Shown here piece by piece: positions 8,702 through 17,951 of a stretch of DNA of 56,626 nucleotides (the first letter of the stretch is position 1; each line of letters begins with the position of its first letter). This stretch comes from DTU018 sp029550685 (GTDB lineage Bacteria; Bacillota; Syntrophomonadia; Syntrophomonadales; Syntrophomonadaceae). Made by a program: the position numbers and the translations under genes. The stretch is taken from contig DAONVO010000005.1 of the NCBI GenBank assembly GCA_035412805.1, positions 1 to 56,626 of the forward strand. The letters run 5' to 3'. Under the pieces are notes generated by a model, which searched no databases, had not been told where the DNA came from, and saw only the letters and a list, made by a program, of their open reading frames with translations.

Positions 8702-8769
8702 GGTACACCGCCTTTATCGGTTTTTATTCTAGTATGAAAGGTATTTGGGTAATTTATAGAAAGCAATAG

Positions 8770-8833
8770 GGAGGCAAAAAGAACGTCCCCTTGCTTCACC
8801 CAGGAAGCAAAAAGAACGTCCCCTTGCTTCATT
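8770..8833 (-). repeat. REP-like pair between ppdK and DUF2200
   Basis: Two further units (8770-8802 and 8803-8833) have the same core AAAAGAACGTCCCC and end TTGCTTC. They are in the same orientation as the pair at 8280-8345. They lie directly after the ppdK stop codon and may serve as its transcript end. Confidence 0.8.
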
Positions 8834-8834
8834 T

Positions 8835-11471
8835 CTATTTGTGATTGATAGCGGCCTGGGCGGCGGCCAGTCTGGCTACCGGAATCCGGTAGGGTGAACA
8901 GCTTACATAGTTCAGACCAATCATGTGGCAGAACTCTATGGAACTGGGTTCTCCGCCATGCTCTCCGCATATACCCATCAGTATATCGGGTTTCACTGAG
9001 CGGGCCTTTTCTACGGCTATCCGCATTAACTCTCCTACTCCCTCGCGATCCAGAACGGCAAAGGGATTGTCACGGATAATCTTTTTCTCCAGATACACGG
9101 GAATGAACTTGCCTTCGGCATCGTCGCGGCTGAATCCCAGTGTAGTCTGGGTTAAATCATTGGTACCAAAGGAGAAGAATTCAGCTTCGGTAGCAATTTT
9201 ATCAGCGGTTATACAAGCCCTGGGAAGTTCTATCATGGTTCCCACTGCATATTTCAATTCTTCACCGCTTTCAGCCTTGATTTCTTCATATATGTCGTTA
9301 ATCTCTGCTTTAAGGATAGCTAATTCACTGATATCCATTACCAGTGGTATCTCGATCTCTGCAAAGGCATCTATATTTTCCTTTTTCAGCTGCAGCATAG
9401 CTTCAAAAATAGCCCGGGCCTGCATGCGATAAATCTCGGGATAAGTGATGCCCAAACGGCACCCCCGGTGACCCAGCATGGGGTTAGCCTCCGACAGGCT
9501 GTTGATCTTCTTAAGCATTTCTTCTTTGGCCAGGATTAATTTATTATCGGCATTCTCGTGGGTCAGTTGGGCTATTTCCAGCAGCAGTGATTCGTGATCA
9601 GGTAAAAACTCATGCAAAGGCGGATCCAGTAACCGGATAGTAACCGGCAGCGGGGCCATGGCTTTCAGTATGCCATAGAAATCCTGACGCTGGAACTCCA
9701 AAAGTTTAGCCAAAGGCTTTTCTCTTTCCTCTATGCTCTCCGCCAAAATCATTTCCTGCACATAGGGCAGCCTTTCTTGAGCCATAAACATATGTTCAGT
9801 CCGGCAAAGTCCAATGCCCTGAGCGCCGAATTCTCTAGCCTTGGCGGCATCTTCAGGGGTATCGGCATTTGCTCGGACCATGACGGTTTTAACCTGATCA
9901 GCCCACTCCAAGAGAGTCTCAAATTCATCAGATAAAGTCGGTTCTATCATGGGAACTTCTCCTAGCATAACATTACCGGTAGCCCCATCAATGGTGATTA
10001 TGTCTCCCTCTTTTACCACCAAACCATTGACCATAAACTGATTGCCGGAGGGATCTATTTTTATAGCTTCGCATCCGCATACACATGGTTTTCCCATGCC
10101 TCTGGCTACTACGGCAGCATGAGAGGTCATGCCGCCCCGTGAGGTGAGCACCCCCTGGGCATGAATTATCCCATGAATGTCGTCAGGTGTGGTCTCATTG
10201 CGGACCAGGACCACCTTTTCCCCGGCTCCACCCAATTTTTCCGCTATATTCGCATCAAAAACCACTTTTCCACAGGCCGCTCCCGGGGAAGCCGGCAAAC
10301 CCTTGGCAATAGCATCCACATGAACACTAGTGTCTATCTGCCGGTGCAAGAGTTGGTTAAGCTGCTCAGCGTCCACTCGCTGCAGAGCCTCTTCTATGCT
10401 TATGAGTCCTTCATTCACCATATCAACAGCTACCTTGACTGCAGCGCGGGCAGTGCGTTTGCCGTTACGAGTCTGCAACATGTACAAGGTACCCTTTTCT
10501 ACCGTAAACTCAATGTCCTGCATATCACGGTAATGGTTCTCCAGTTTCTGACAGGTATCTATGAACTGCTGGTATACTTCGGGCAGTTCCTCTTTTAGTT
10601 TAGCGATGGGCATGGGAGTTCGAATACCGGCTACTACATCTTCACCCTGAGCATTAATTAAGAATTCACCATATAAAGTCTTTTCACCAGTGGAGGGATT
10701 CCGGGTGAAGGCTACTCCAGTACCGCAGTCCTGGCCCATATTGCCAAAAGCCATACACTGCACATTCACGGCAGTTCCCAAACTATCGTCAATTTTGTTG
10801 AGGCGCCGGTACACAATGGCTCGCTGGTTGTTCCAGGAATTGAAAACCGCTTTTATAGCCATAATCAGCTGTTCCTTCACATCCTGGGGAAATTCAAAGC
10901 CTTTTTCCTGCTGGACCATGCTTTTATATTCAATGATAATAGATTGGAGCTCCGAGGCAGGTATTTCGTAATCAAAAATGAGGCTGAGTTTACGTTTATG
11001 TTTTTCAACTATATCGTCAAAGAGAGAATGATCTATATCCAATACTACATTGCTGAACATCTGAATGAAGCGGCGATAGCAGTCATAGGCAAAACGCGGG
11101 TCACCAGTTAGCTCAGCTAATCCCTGTACGGTCTCGTCATTCAGGCCTAGATTTAATATAGTATCCATCATACCTGGCATAGAAATGGCGGCTCCCGAAC
11201 GAACCGACACCAATAAAGGGTTGTGTTTGTCCCCAAATCCCTTCCCGGTTCGTTTTTCTAAAGCATTCAGACTTGTGAAAGTCTGTTCCAGTACCGTGTC
11301 AGGCAAAGTTCCCCCGGAGGATAAATAAATGTTGCAGGCTTCAGTGGTAATCGTAAAACCTGGCGGAACCGGCAGACCGATGCGGGTCATTTCCGCTAGA
11401 TTAGCGCCCTTGCCTCCCAGCAGCATTTTCATATCTGATTTGCCTTCTTCGAACAAGTAAACATACTTCAC
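8835..11471 (-). CDS. ppdK: Pyruvate, phosphate dikinase
   Basis: Converts pyruvate, ATP and Pi to PEP, AMP and PPi (reversible). Three domains are visible: an N-terminal ATP-grasp domain (LLGGKGANLAEMTR at about 17-30; EFTVEKGTLYMLQTR near 320), a swivelling phosphohistidine domain with GGMTSHAAV and catalytic H451, and the C-terminal PEP/pyruvate barrel with GICGEHGGEP. It has 878 residues, a normal length. It starts at a GTG behind AGGAGG. Thr449, two residues before His451, is the site that PpsR-type enzymes phosphorylate. It follows ppsA, ppsR and ccpN, but a 332-bp gap with its own candidate CcpN box suggests independent transcription. Confidence 0.98.
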   Translation of the reverse strand: MKYVYLFEEGKSDMKMLLGGKGANLAEMTRIGLPVPPGFTITTEACNIYLSSGGTLPDTVLEQTFTSLNALEKRTGKGFGDKHNPLLVSVRSGAAISMPGMMDTILNLGLNDETVQGLAELTGDPRFAYDCYRRFIQMFSNVVLDIDHSLFDDIVEKHKRKLSLIFDYEIPASELQSIIIEYKSMVQQEKGFEFPQDVKEQLIMAIKAVFNSWNNQRAIVYRRLNKIDDSLGTAVNVQCMAFGNMGQDCGTGVAFTRNPSTGEKTLYGEFLINAQGEDVVAGIRTPMPIAKLKEELPEVYQQFIDTCQKLENHYRDMQDIEFTVEKGTLYMLQTRNGKRTARAAVKVAVDMVNEGLISIEEALQRVDAEQLNQLLHRQIDTSVHVDAIAKGLPASPGAACGKVVFDANIAEKLGGAGEKVVLVRNETTPDDIHGIIHAQGVLTSRGGMTSHAAVVARGMGKPCVCGCEAIKIDPSGNQFMVNGLVVKEGDIITIDGATGNVMLGEVPMIEPTLSDEFETLLEWADQVKTVMVRANADTPEDAAKAREFGAQGIGLCRTEHMFMAQERLPYVQEMILAESIEEREKPLAKLLEFQRQDFYGILKAMAPLPVTIRLLDPPLHEFLPDHESLLLEIAQLTHENADNKLILAKEEMLKKINSLSEANPMLGHRGCRLGITYPEIYRMQARAIFEAMLQLKKENIDAFAEIEIPLVMDISELAILKAEINDIYEEIKAESGEELKYAVGTMIELPRACITADKIATEAEFFSFGTNDLTQTTLGFSRDDAEGKFIPVYLEKKIIRDNPFAVLDREGVGELMRIAVEKARSVKPDILMGICGEHGGEPSSIEFCHMIGLNYVSCSPYRIPVARLAAAQAAINHK

Positions 11472-11803
11472 GCTAGCATTAACCTCCTATCACTCACGTT
11501 GCATAAAAGCAACTTTTAAAACCAAGTTTTAGCCATGACACGGTCTTGAGGCTTGCATTTGATAAAGCCAAAAATAGCCGAGTATATTAATACCCCGGCA
11601 TATAAAAGTAATTCCCTTATGATAAAGATATACGGTAAATTCTCCGTAATTCTCTAAAATAAGGGAGATAACTCACATCCTAAAATATAGCACAACAGTA
11701 CTATAAAATCTATATAACCTGCATTATTTTTCTAGTTTATAAGCCGGTTAAGTACTTGCCAAAAGCTTGGCCAGGCATCAGTGGGATCCGTCCCAAACCT
11801 GTC
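11472..11803. other. 332-bp intergenic region ppsA-ppdK
   Basis: A/T-rich leader of ppdK. It holds one exact match to the CcpN operator consensus (11684-11694) amid several TATA-like stretches on the minus strand. I see no clear terminator for ppsA and no open reading frame with a ribosome site. Confidence 0.6.
11684..11694 (-). promoter_or_regulatory. Candidate CcpN operator upstream of ppdK
   Basis: The minus strand reads TGTGCTATATT, which fits TRTGHYATAYW, the CcpN site consensus as I remember it from Bacillus subtilis. It lies about 213 bp upstream of the ppdK start. The ccpN gene itself lies in the same cluster and carries a second match. Confidence 0.45.
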
Positions 11804-14146
11804 CTAATGCCTCTCCCTCAGTAACTGCAATATAGTCTTCTGTTCCACCGAAGCCACCAGTCTGCGGGTTTGAATTACCCGGTCGGGATTTACACTTACA
11901 CTGTCAATACCGGTCTTAACCAGAAATTCAGTAAATTCAGGATAAAGAGAGGGAGCCTGTCCACATATGGAAACGGTTTTACCGTATTTATGGGCGGTTT
12001 TAATCAGATGAGCTATAGCCCGCTTTACGGCGGGATCCCGTTCATCGAAATAGCCCATGCCATCCAGTACTCCGGAGTCCCGATCGGCACCCAGGGTCAA
12101 CTGGGTTAAATCATTACTGCCAATGCTAAAACCGTCCACCATCTGGCTAAACTCATCCGCCATAAATATAACTGCTGGTACTTCAGCCATAATCCAGAGT
12201 TTAAAGTCCAAGCCTTGTCTTAAGCCTTCCTCTTCCATAATCTTCTTTACCTGCTCCAATTCCCAGGTGGTACGGACAAAGGGCAGCATAGCCCAAATGT
12301 TTAACAAACCGTATTCTTCCCGGGCTTTGCGCATAGCCTTGCATTCCAAGCGAAAACCTTCCAGGTATTCAGGGGAAATGTAACGGGAAACCCCGCGCCA
12401 GCCGATCATGGGATTATTCTCAACAGGCTCGACTTCTTCCCCTCCTTTTAACCCCCGGAACTCATTGGTACGGAAATCGCTCATTCTTACTACCACCGGA
12501 CGAGGATAGACACCCTGCGCTACAGTTACCAGCCCTTCAGCTAGCTTGTCGATCATAAACTGCTGTTGACCGGTTTTAATCAAATACAGCGGATGAGCTT
12601 TTATGATATTAGTAAAAATAAATTCCACTCGCATAAGACCAATTCCGTCAAAGGGTAAATCCTTGTATTTATCTATCAGGGAGGGATTCCCCAAATTCAT
12701 GTATATCTTGGTTCCGCAGACCGGGAATAATTGTCTTAATAGTTCTGGTGATAATCCTGCAACAGCAGCACTTTCCTTTTTGATCTGCCCGAGATCTACC
12801 AGGTCTTTATAGACCACCCCCCGGGTAGCATCAACGGTAACTTCCTGCCCCGGTTGGAGAACCTGAGTAGCACTATGGCAGCCAACAATACAGGGAACCC
12901 CTAATTCCCTTGACACAATGGCCGCGTGGCAGGTCCGTCCTCCTTCATCAGTAATGATAGCCCGCGCTTTGCTCATTACCGGAACCATATCAGGGTTGGT
13001 CATAACCGTTACCAGAATATCTCCCTCCTGAACGGTAGAGATATCATTACCTCTAATAATATTAACCTTACCAAAAGCAATTCCCGGAGATGCCGGCATT
13101 CCCTTAACTAACACTTCGAGATCTTCTTTTTTGACGGTGTTCATTTCCGGTTTCTCCTCTCTAAATGTAGTAATCGGACGTGCCTGAAGCAAATAGAATT
13201 GATTATCGATGGCATCATATGCCCACTCTATGTCCATGGGCATATTATAGTGTTTTTCTATACGGGAACATATCTGGGCCAAACGTATAATATCCTGGTC
13301 AGAAAGGCACTGCTGGGTAACATATTCATTACCTAGTCTTTCACTGACGGGCACAGCGCTGGTACCGATTTCCTTGTCTGGATCTCTTATCACCATGGTT
13401 TTCTTGTCAGCAACTATGGTTTGTTTAATATTCCAGGTCCCTTTTTCCACAATATAATCATCAGGGGTAACTAAACCTGACACCACCGCTTCACCTAAGC
13501 CCCAACTAGCGTTGATGACAATTTCATCCAGGTTGTTAGTTACCGGGTTGGATGTGAAAGCTACCCCGGCCTTGTCCGCTGTGACCAGCTTTTGCACCAC
13601 TGCCGACAAGTAAACATCAAAATGGTCAAAATTCTGAGTCTGGCGATAGTAGGCAGCCCGGGATGTCCATAAAGAAGCCCAGCACTTCTGCACATACAGC
13701 ACTACTTCCTGGGTTCCCATTATGTTCAGGTAAGTATCCTGTTGTCCGGCGAAGGAAGCATCCGGTAAGTCTTCCGCGGTAGCCGAACTGCGTATAGCCA
13801 CCCTGGGATAACTACCCGCATTGCTCAATATCTCATAAGCAGAACAAATTTCTTCTTTGATTTCGATGGGCATAGGAGTTGAGGTGATCATTTGCCGGAT
13901 CACCGAGGTTTTTTCATCTAAGTCTCGGGTATCATTGATGTTAGTTTCCGCCATTAAGGCGCGAATTTTTTCCTGCAAACCGGTGGATTGAATAAAGTAC
14001 CGGTATGCATAGGCAGTAACGCAAAAACCAGGCGGTACTTGTATACCTGCCTGGGTAAGTTCACCTAAGTTGGCCCCTTTGCCGCCAACTAAAGCTATAT
14101 CTTGTTTGGACAGCTCCTCAAACCATTTAATAAAACGATAACCCAT
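11804..14146 (-). CDS. ppsA: Phosphoenolpyruvate synthase
   Basis: Makes PEP from pyruvate with ATP to AMP plus Pi, a gluconeogenic step. The ATP-binding domain starts with LVGGKGANLGELTQ and has the RSSATAEDLPDASFAGQQDT signature at about 120-138. The phosphohistidine domain has EGGRTCHAAI with H407, and the C-terminal PEP-utilising barrel has GSNDLTQLTLGADRDS. It has 780 residues. The open frame extends to 14206, but AGAAGGAT lies 9 bp before the ATG at 14146, which gives a family-like start MGYRFIKWFEELS. Thr405 in TCH is the likely PpsR target. It follows ppsR after 171 bp. Confidence 0.96.
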   Translation of the reverse strand: MGYRFIKWFEELSKQDIALVGGKGANLGELTQAGIQVPPGFCVTAYAYRYFIQSTGLQEKIRALMAETNINDTRDLDEKTSVIRQMITSTPMPIEIKEEICSAYEILSNAGSYPRVAIRSSATAEDLPDASFAGQQDTYLNIMGTQEVVLYVQKCWASLWTSRAAYYRQTQNFDHFDVYLSAVVQKLVTADKAGVAFTSNPVTNNLDEIVINASWGLGEAVVSGLVTPDDYIVEKGTWNIKQTIVADKKTMVIRDPDKEIGTSAVPVSERLGNEYVTQQCLSDQDIIRLAQICSRIEKHYNMPMDIEWAYDAIDNQFYLLQARPITTFREEKPEMNTVKKEDLEVLVKGMPASPGIAFGKVNIIRGNDISTVQEGDILVTVMTNPDMVPVMSKARAIITDEGGRTCHAAIVSRELGVPCIVGCHSATQVLQPGQEVTVDATRGVVYKDLVDLGQIKKESAAVAGLSPELLRQLFPVCGTKIYMNLGNPSLIDKYKDLPFDGIGLMRVEFIFTNIIKAHPLYLIKTGQQQFMIDKLAEGLVTVAQGVYPRPVVVRMSDFRTNEFRGLKGGEEVEPVENNPMIGWRGVSRYISPEYLEGFRLECKAMRKAREEYGLLNIWAMLPFVRTTWELEQVKKIMEEEGLRQGLDFKLWIMAEVPAVIFMADEFSQMVDGFSIGSNDLTQLTLGADRDSGVLDGMGYFDERDPAVKRAIAHLIKTAHKYGKTVSICGQAPSLYPEFTEFLVKTGIDSVSVNPDRVIQTRRLVASVEQKTILQLLRERH

Positions 14147-14317
14147 TATATCAGATCCTTCTTCATGAATTACCACGTCACGTATAGATCCAACTACCAT
14201 CCTCAAAACGAGGAAGATTCTAGACAGGCCTTGGGTTGACTTGCCCTAAATACAGCGTTCCAAACTTGTTTTGTTATCTAGGCTTTACCACTCCCCCTTG
14301 GTCTCACTCATATCTGA

Positions 14318-15139
14318 CTAGACATTACTTAACCTCCGGTAATATATTTCCAATATCTTACTGGCCGTTTCCTCCACAGCCTTGTTAGTCACATCAATGA
14401 CTGGACAGCCCAAGCGCTTCATTACCTGGTGAGCAAACTCCAATTCTTCCAAAATACGTTCTGAATTAGCATAACTGGCCTGCCCCTTCAATCCTAAGGT
14501 TTTCAGCCGTTCGGCGCGAATATGGTTTAATTGTTCCGGTTGGATAGTTAACCCAATTACTTTTCCTCTTTCAGCGGCAAACAGTTCCTCTGGAGGAGCT
14601 ACCTCAGGCACCAAAGGCACATTGGCCACCTTTATTCTCTTGTGAGCCAAATACATGGACAGTGGTGTTTTGGAGGTGCGGGATACGCCAACCAACACAA
14701 TATCAGCCAGATTAATGCCTCGCGGATCTTTGCCATCATCATAGCGGACTGCAAACTCTACCGCTTCCACCCGGCGGTAATACATTTCATCCACTTTACG
14801 CAATAAACCCGGCTCCTTTTTGGGTTCAATAGCACTTATCTTTTTGAAGGCTTCTATCAAAGGTCCCAGGATATCAATACACACTACACCTGCTATATCT
14901 GCTTCTTCCTGTAGATAAGCTGCCAACTCGTCCACAACCAGTGTGTAAGCAATCATAAAGCCCATATCCCGAGCATGATTAACGATCTCTTTCAGAGTTT
15001 CCTTATCAGATATATTGGGAACTCTGCGGATCTCCATATTACCCGAATTGAATTGGCTGGCCGCAGCTCTTACTACCATTTCCGCGGTCTCACCTATGGA
15101 GTCCGATACAATATAGACTCCAGGTAAGTGATTGGTCAA
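14318..15139 (-). CDS. ppsR: Pyruvate,phosphate dikinase/PEP synthase regulatory protein (kinase/pyrophosphorylase)
   Basis: Bifunctional DUF299 enzyme. It inactivates PPDK or PEP synthase by ADP-dependent phosphorylation of a Thr near the catalytic His and reactivates it by Pi-dependent removal. The nucleotide-binding loop GVSRTSKT is at 151-158, and the family N-terminus VYIVSDSIGETAE is present. It has 273 residues, a normal length, and starts at a TTG behind GAGGGGG. It is 18 bp downstream of ccpN, the same pair as ccpN-yqfL in Bacillus, and immediately upstream of ppsA and ppdK, its two candidate substrates. Confidence 0.95.
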   Translation of the reverse strand: MTNHLPGVYIVSDSIGETAEMVVRAAASQFNSGNMEIRRVPNISDKETLKEIVNHARDMGFMIAYTLVVDELAAYLQEEADIAGVVCIDILGPLIEAFKKISAIEPKKEPGLLRKVDEMYYRRVEAVEFAVRYDDGKDPRGINLADIVLVGVSRTSKTPLSMYLAHKRIKVANVPLVPEVAPPEELFAAERGKVIGLTIQPEQLNHIRAERLKTLGLKGQASYANSERILEELEFAHQVMKRLGCPVIDVTNKAVEETASKILEIYYRRLSNV

Positions 15140-15157
15140 AACTTATACCCCCTCGTT

Positions 15158-15796
15158 TCACATACTGGCTATATCCAAGAATAGTCTGGCAATATTGGTT
15201 TTAGTAACTTTGCCGACCACCTCAAGCTTTTCGCTACCTTCAGCATCCAAAAAGCATCTTACCACGGGCAGGCTGTCCACCTCATGTTCCACCACTTTCT
15301 TAACAGCTTCTACTACAGTTTCTTCTAAATTCGTGGTAATAATGTTAGGCATACGAGTCATAATGACACTGACCGGAACTTTATGGATATCCGCCTGTCC
15401 CAAGGTGGTCTTAAGAAGGTCTTTACGAGATACTATTCCTGACAAGAAGTTGTCATTATCCACTACAAATATGCTGCCGGTATCCTCTACGAACAGTGTC
15501 ACTATGGCATCGTAAATACTACAGGTTTCTTTTACAATCACCGGTCTTGACTGGATGTCACGTACTCTATACTGGTTAAGCACCCGGCGAATCTGGTTCT
15601 CTACTCCCTCAGTTCTGAAAGTATAACCAACCCGCGGCTTAGCTTCCAGAAAACCTGACATAGTCAAAACGGCTAGATCCGGACGCAGAGCAGCTCTGGA
15701 TACAGCTAACATCTCAGCGATCTTTTCTCCGGTAATTGGTCCATTTTCCCTGACTATCTCCACGATTTTCTCTTGCCGTTCACTCAGCTCGATCAT
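15158..15796 (-). CDS. ccpN: CcpN-type transcriptional repressor (HTH plus two CBS domains)
   Basis: Repressor of gluconeogenic genes under glycolytic conditions in Bacillus, where its CBS domains respond to nucleotides. An N-terminal winged helix (about residues 3-58, GEKIAEMLAVSRAALRPDLA) is followed by two CBS domains (about 75-135 and 140-210). It has 212 residues. It precedes ppsR and follows glyQS, the conserved Firmicute order. A 93-bp gap to glyS contains TATAAT-like sequence and an exact candidate CcpN operator, so it is probably autoregulated and separate from the T-box transcript. Confidence 0.93.
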   Translation of the reverse strand: MIELSERQEKIVEIVRENGPITGEKIAEMLAVSRAALRPDLAVLTMSGFLEAKPRVGYTFRTEGVENQIRRVLNQYRVRDIQSRPVIVKETCSIYDAIVTLFVEDTGSIFVVDNDNFLSGIVSRKDLLKTTLGQADIHKVPVSVIMTRMPNIITTNLEETVVEAVKKVVEHEVDSLPVVRCFLDAEGSEKLEVVGKVTKTNIARLFLDIASM

Positions 15797-15811
15797 ATTC
15801 CCCCGCCTAAT

Positions 15812-15822
15812 TATGCTATACT
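15812..15822 (+). promoter_or_regulatory. Candidate CcpN operator at the ccpN promoter
   Basis: TATGCTATACT on the plus strand fits TRTGHYATAYW exactly. It lies 16 bp before the ccpN start codon and downstream of an A/T-rich stretch containing TATATAAT (minus strand, near 15845), where a bound repressor would block initiation or elongation. Confidence 0.5.
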
Positions 15823-15889
15823 TTTTGGGTTAAATCATAATAATTATATATACTATTTCGGCAAAAAGAAATCCTGTTTGCTTTATTTT

Positions 15890-17950
15890 TTATTGAACTA
15901 TTTTGCTGAAATCTGCTACTTGTTGACAGAGCACCGCTATGGAGCGCAGTAAACTGAGTCGATTTTCCTTCAGCTTCTCATTTTCAACCATAACCATTAC
16001 TGCTTCAAAAAACCGGTCCAGATAGGGGCGTAGTCCGGTCAGGTCCTTGATCAGTTCTTGATAATCTATGGGGTCAGTCAGGCGGGACCGAACCGCTGCT
16101 AGCTGCTGGTACAGCTCTTTTTCGCTGTCATCTTCCAGAACACCGGTTTGCACCGTAGTCTGTTCCCACTTTTTACTGAGGTTATGGCTGCGGTTGAACA
16201 CCACCATTAAATCCTCAAACTGAGGAGACTTTTTCAGTTCCTGGACCACCTGGGCTCGGGTATATATGTCCTGCAGGTAACCAGTCGTTTTGGCCATAAC
16301 GCTGTCAATGACATCATAGGAAAACTTCTGCTCGGCCAGAACTCCTTTCATGCGCTGCAGAACGAAATCCAACAGCTCCTGAACAGCGGTTTCCTCATCC
16401 ACATCAGGCTGGACCTCACTAAACTGGCGGTAGGCTTCTCCGAAAACTCGCTGCAGATCAATATTCAGCTGGTGCTCCATGATAATGTGTACCAGTCCCA
16501 GAGCTTGCCGGCGCAGGGCATAGGGATCCTGGGATCCGGTGGGTTTGATGCCTATGCAGAAACAGCCCATTAAATTGTGAATTTTCTCGGCCAGGCTCAA
16601 TACTATCCCCACATCACTTTGGGGCAGCTGGTCACCAGCAAAGCGAGGTAAATAATGCTCAAAAATAGCCTGGGCAACCTGGGGATCTTCCCCACTGTTC
16701 TGAGCATAATACCGACCCATTATTCCCTGCAGTTCCGGGAACTCGTATACCATACTGCTTAATAGATCAGATTTGCTCAACTGAGCTGCTCTTTTTACCA
16801 ATTCAGGTTTACCCAGACCAGTATCCTGGCATAAATTAAGGGCAATAGCTTCCACTCTTTGCACTTTGCGTTCCAAACTGCCCAGCCTTTCCTGGAATAG
16901 AACTTGGGGCAATCCCTGGTTAAAAGCTTCCAGCGGTTTTTTATTATCTTCATTCCAGAAGAACAGGGCATCTTCCAGACGAGCCCTTAGTACCCTTTCA
17001 TTGCCCGCCTGAACATTATGCAGGTGATCCTGGCCACCGTTGCGTACCGCTACAAAAGCTGGCATCAGATGGCCTGACTCATCATATACCGGGAAATAGC
17101 GCTGGTTAGCGATCATGGTGGTAGTTAATACCTCCGGAGGCACCTGCAAGTATGATTCGGAAAAACGGCCGGTAAAAGCAGTTGGATATTCTACCAGGTA
17201 ATTGATTTCCTCCAGCAGGTCCGGGTTTTCCATAGGTACTCCACCTGCCTGAGCTGCTGCCTCCAATACCTGCTTCCAGATCATTTCCCTACGCACCTGT
17301 TGGTTCAATACCACATAATGAGACTCCATCTGGCGCATGTAATCCTGAGGGTCGGCTATGGTCAATGGTTCTGTAGCCAGGAAGCGATGTCCCCAGGTGG
17401 TTCGTCCGCTGGTCAGGTTCTCAATTTCAATAGGAATTACCTGATCGTCAAATAAGGCTACCAGCCAGCGAATGGGCCGGGCAAAACGAGTGTGGTAATA
17501 CCCCCAGCGCATTGATTTGGGGAAGGGCATGGAAGTAATCAGGCCTGTTAATAGATCGGGCAGCACCTGCCCGGCAGGCTGTCCCGTCAAATTTTTAACG
17601 GCAAAAACATACTCTATGCCGTTTACCTCTTTAATTTGAAGATCCTCCACCTTTACTCCCTGACCACGGGCAAAGCCCTGACAGGCTTTGGTGGGATTGC
17701 CTTGCTCATCAAAGGCCATCTGCTTTTTGGGACCACGATTCTCGATTATGGCATCACTTTGTTGCTCTGCTAGCTGCTTTACATAAAGTACCAACCGGCG
17801 GGGTGTAGCATATACATCCAGCTGCTCCCACTGCAGACGGGCTTCACCCAAACGCTGCTGGGCCAGTTCCTGCAGATCCCGTACCGCTCCGGGCATATAA
17901 GCAGAAGGCATTTCTTCCACACCGATTTCCAGTAAAAGATCCTTGGCCAT
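15890..17950 (-). CDS. glyS: Glycyl-tRNA synthetase beta subunit
   Basis: Tetramer partner of GlyQ; carries the tRNA-binding and accessory domains of the bacterial alpha2-beta2 enzyme. Recognised by its N-terminus MAKDLLLEIGVEEMPSAY, the central WGYYHTRFARPIRWL and the C-terminal anticodon-binding region (FFEAVMVMVENEKLKENRLS). It has 686 residues. The frame is open to 18046, but the ATG at 17950 is chosen: it begins 1 bp after the glyQ stop, with GGAGGTGG inside the end of glyQ. It is cotranscribed with glyQ under T-box control. Confidence 0.97.
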   Translation of the reverse strand: MAKDLLLEIGVEEMPSAYMPGAVRDLQELAQQRLGEARLQWEQLDVYATPRRLVLYVKQLAEQQSDAIIENRGPKKQMAFDEQGNPTKACQGFARGQGVKVEDLQIKEVNGIEYVFAVKNLTGQPAGQVLPDLLTGLITSMPFPKSMRWGYYHTRFARPIRWLVALFDDQVIPIEIENLTSGRTTWGHRFLATEPLTIADPQDYMRQMESHYVVLNQQVRREMIWKQVLEAAAQAGGVPMENPDLLEEINYLVEYPTAFTGRFSESYLQVPPEVLTTTMIANQRYFPVYDESGHLMPAFVAVRNGGQDHLHNVQAGNERVLRARLEDALFFWNEDNKKPLEAFNQGLPQVLFQERLGSLERKVQRVEAIALNLCQDTGLGKPELVKRAAQLSKSDLLSSMVYEFPELQGIMGRYYAQNSGEDPQVAQAIFEHYLPRFAGDQLPQSDVGIVLSLAEKIHNLMGCFCIGIKPTGSQDPYALRRQALGLVHIIMEHQLNIDLQRVFGEAYRQFSEVQPDVDEETAVQELLDFVLQRMKGVLAEQKFSYDVIDSVMAKTTGYLQDIYTRAQVVQELKKSPQFEDLMVVFNRSHNLSKKWEQTTVQTGVLEDDSEKELYQQLAAVRSRLTDPIDYQELIKDLTGLRPYLDRFFEAVMVMVENEKLKENRLSLLRSIAVLCQQVADFSKIVQ

Positions 17951-17951
17951 C

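Noticed and set aside
8273..8737. 154-codon plus-strand frame after the transposase
   Set aside because: It runs through the REP-like units and antisense to the DUF2200 gene; its start is made of repeated KQKERPPASA.
11804..14146. ppsA and ppdK as duplicates of one gene
   Set aside because: Domain signatures differ (TCHAAI with DRDS barrel motif against TSHAAV with GEHGG), so they are PEP synthase and PPDK.
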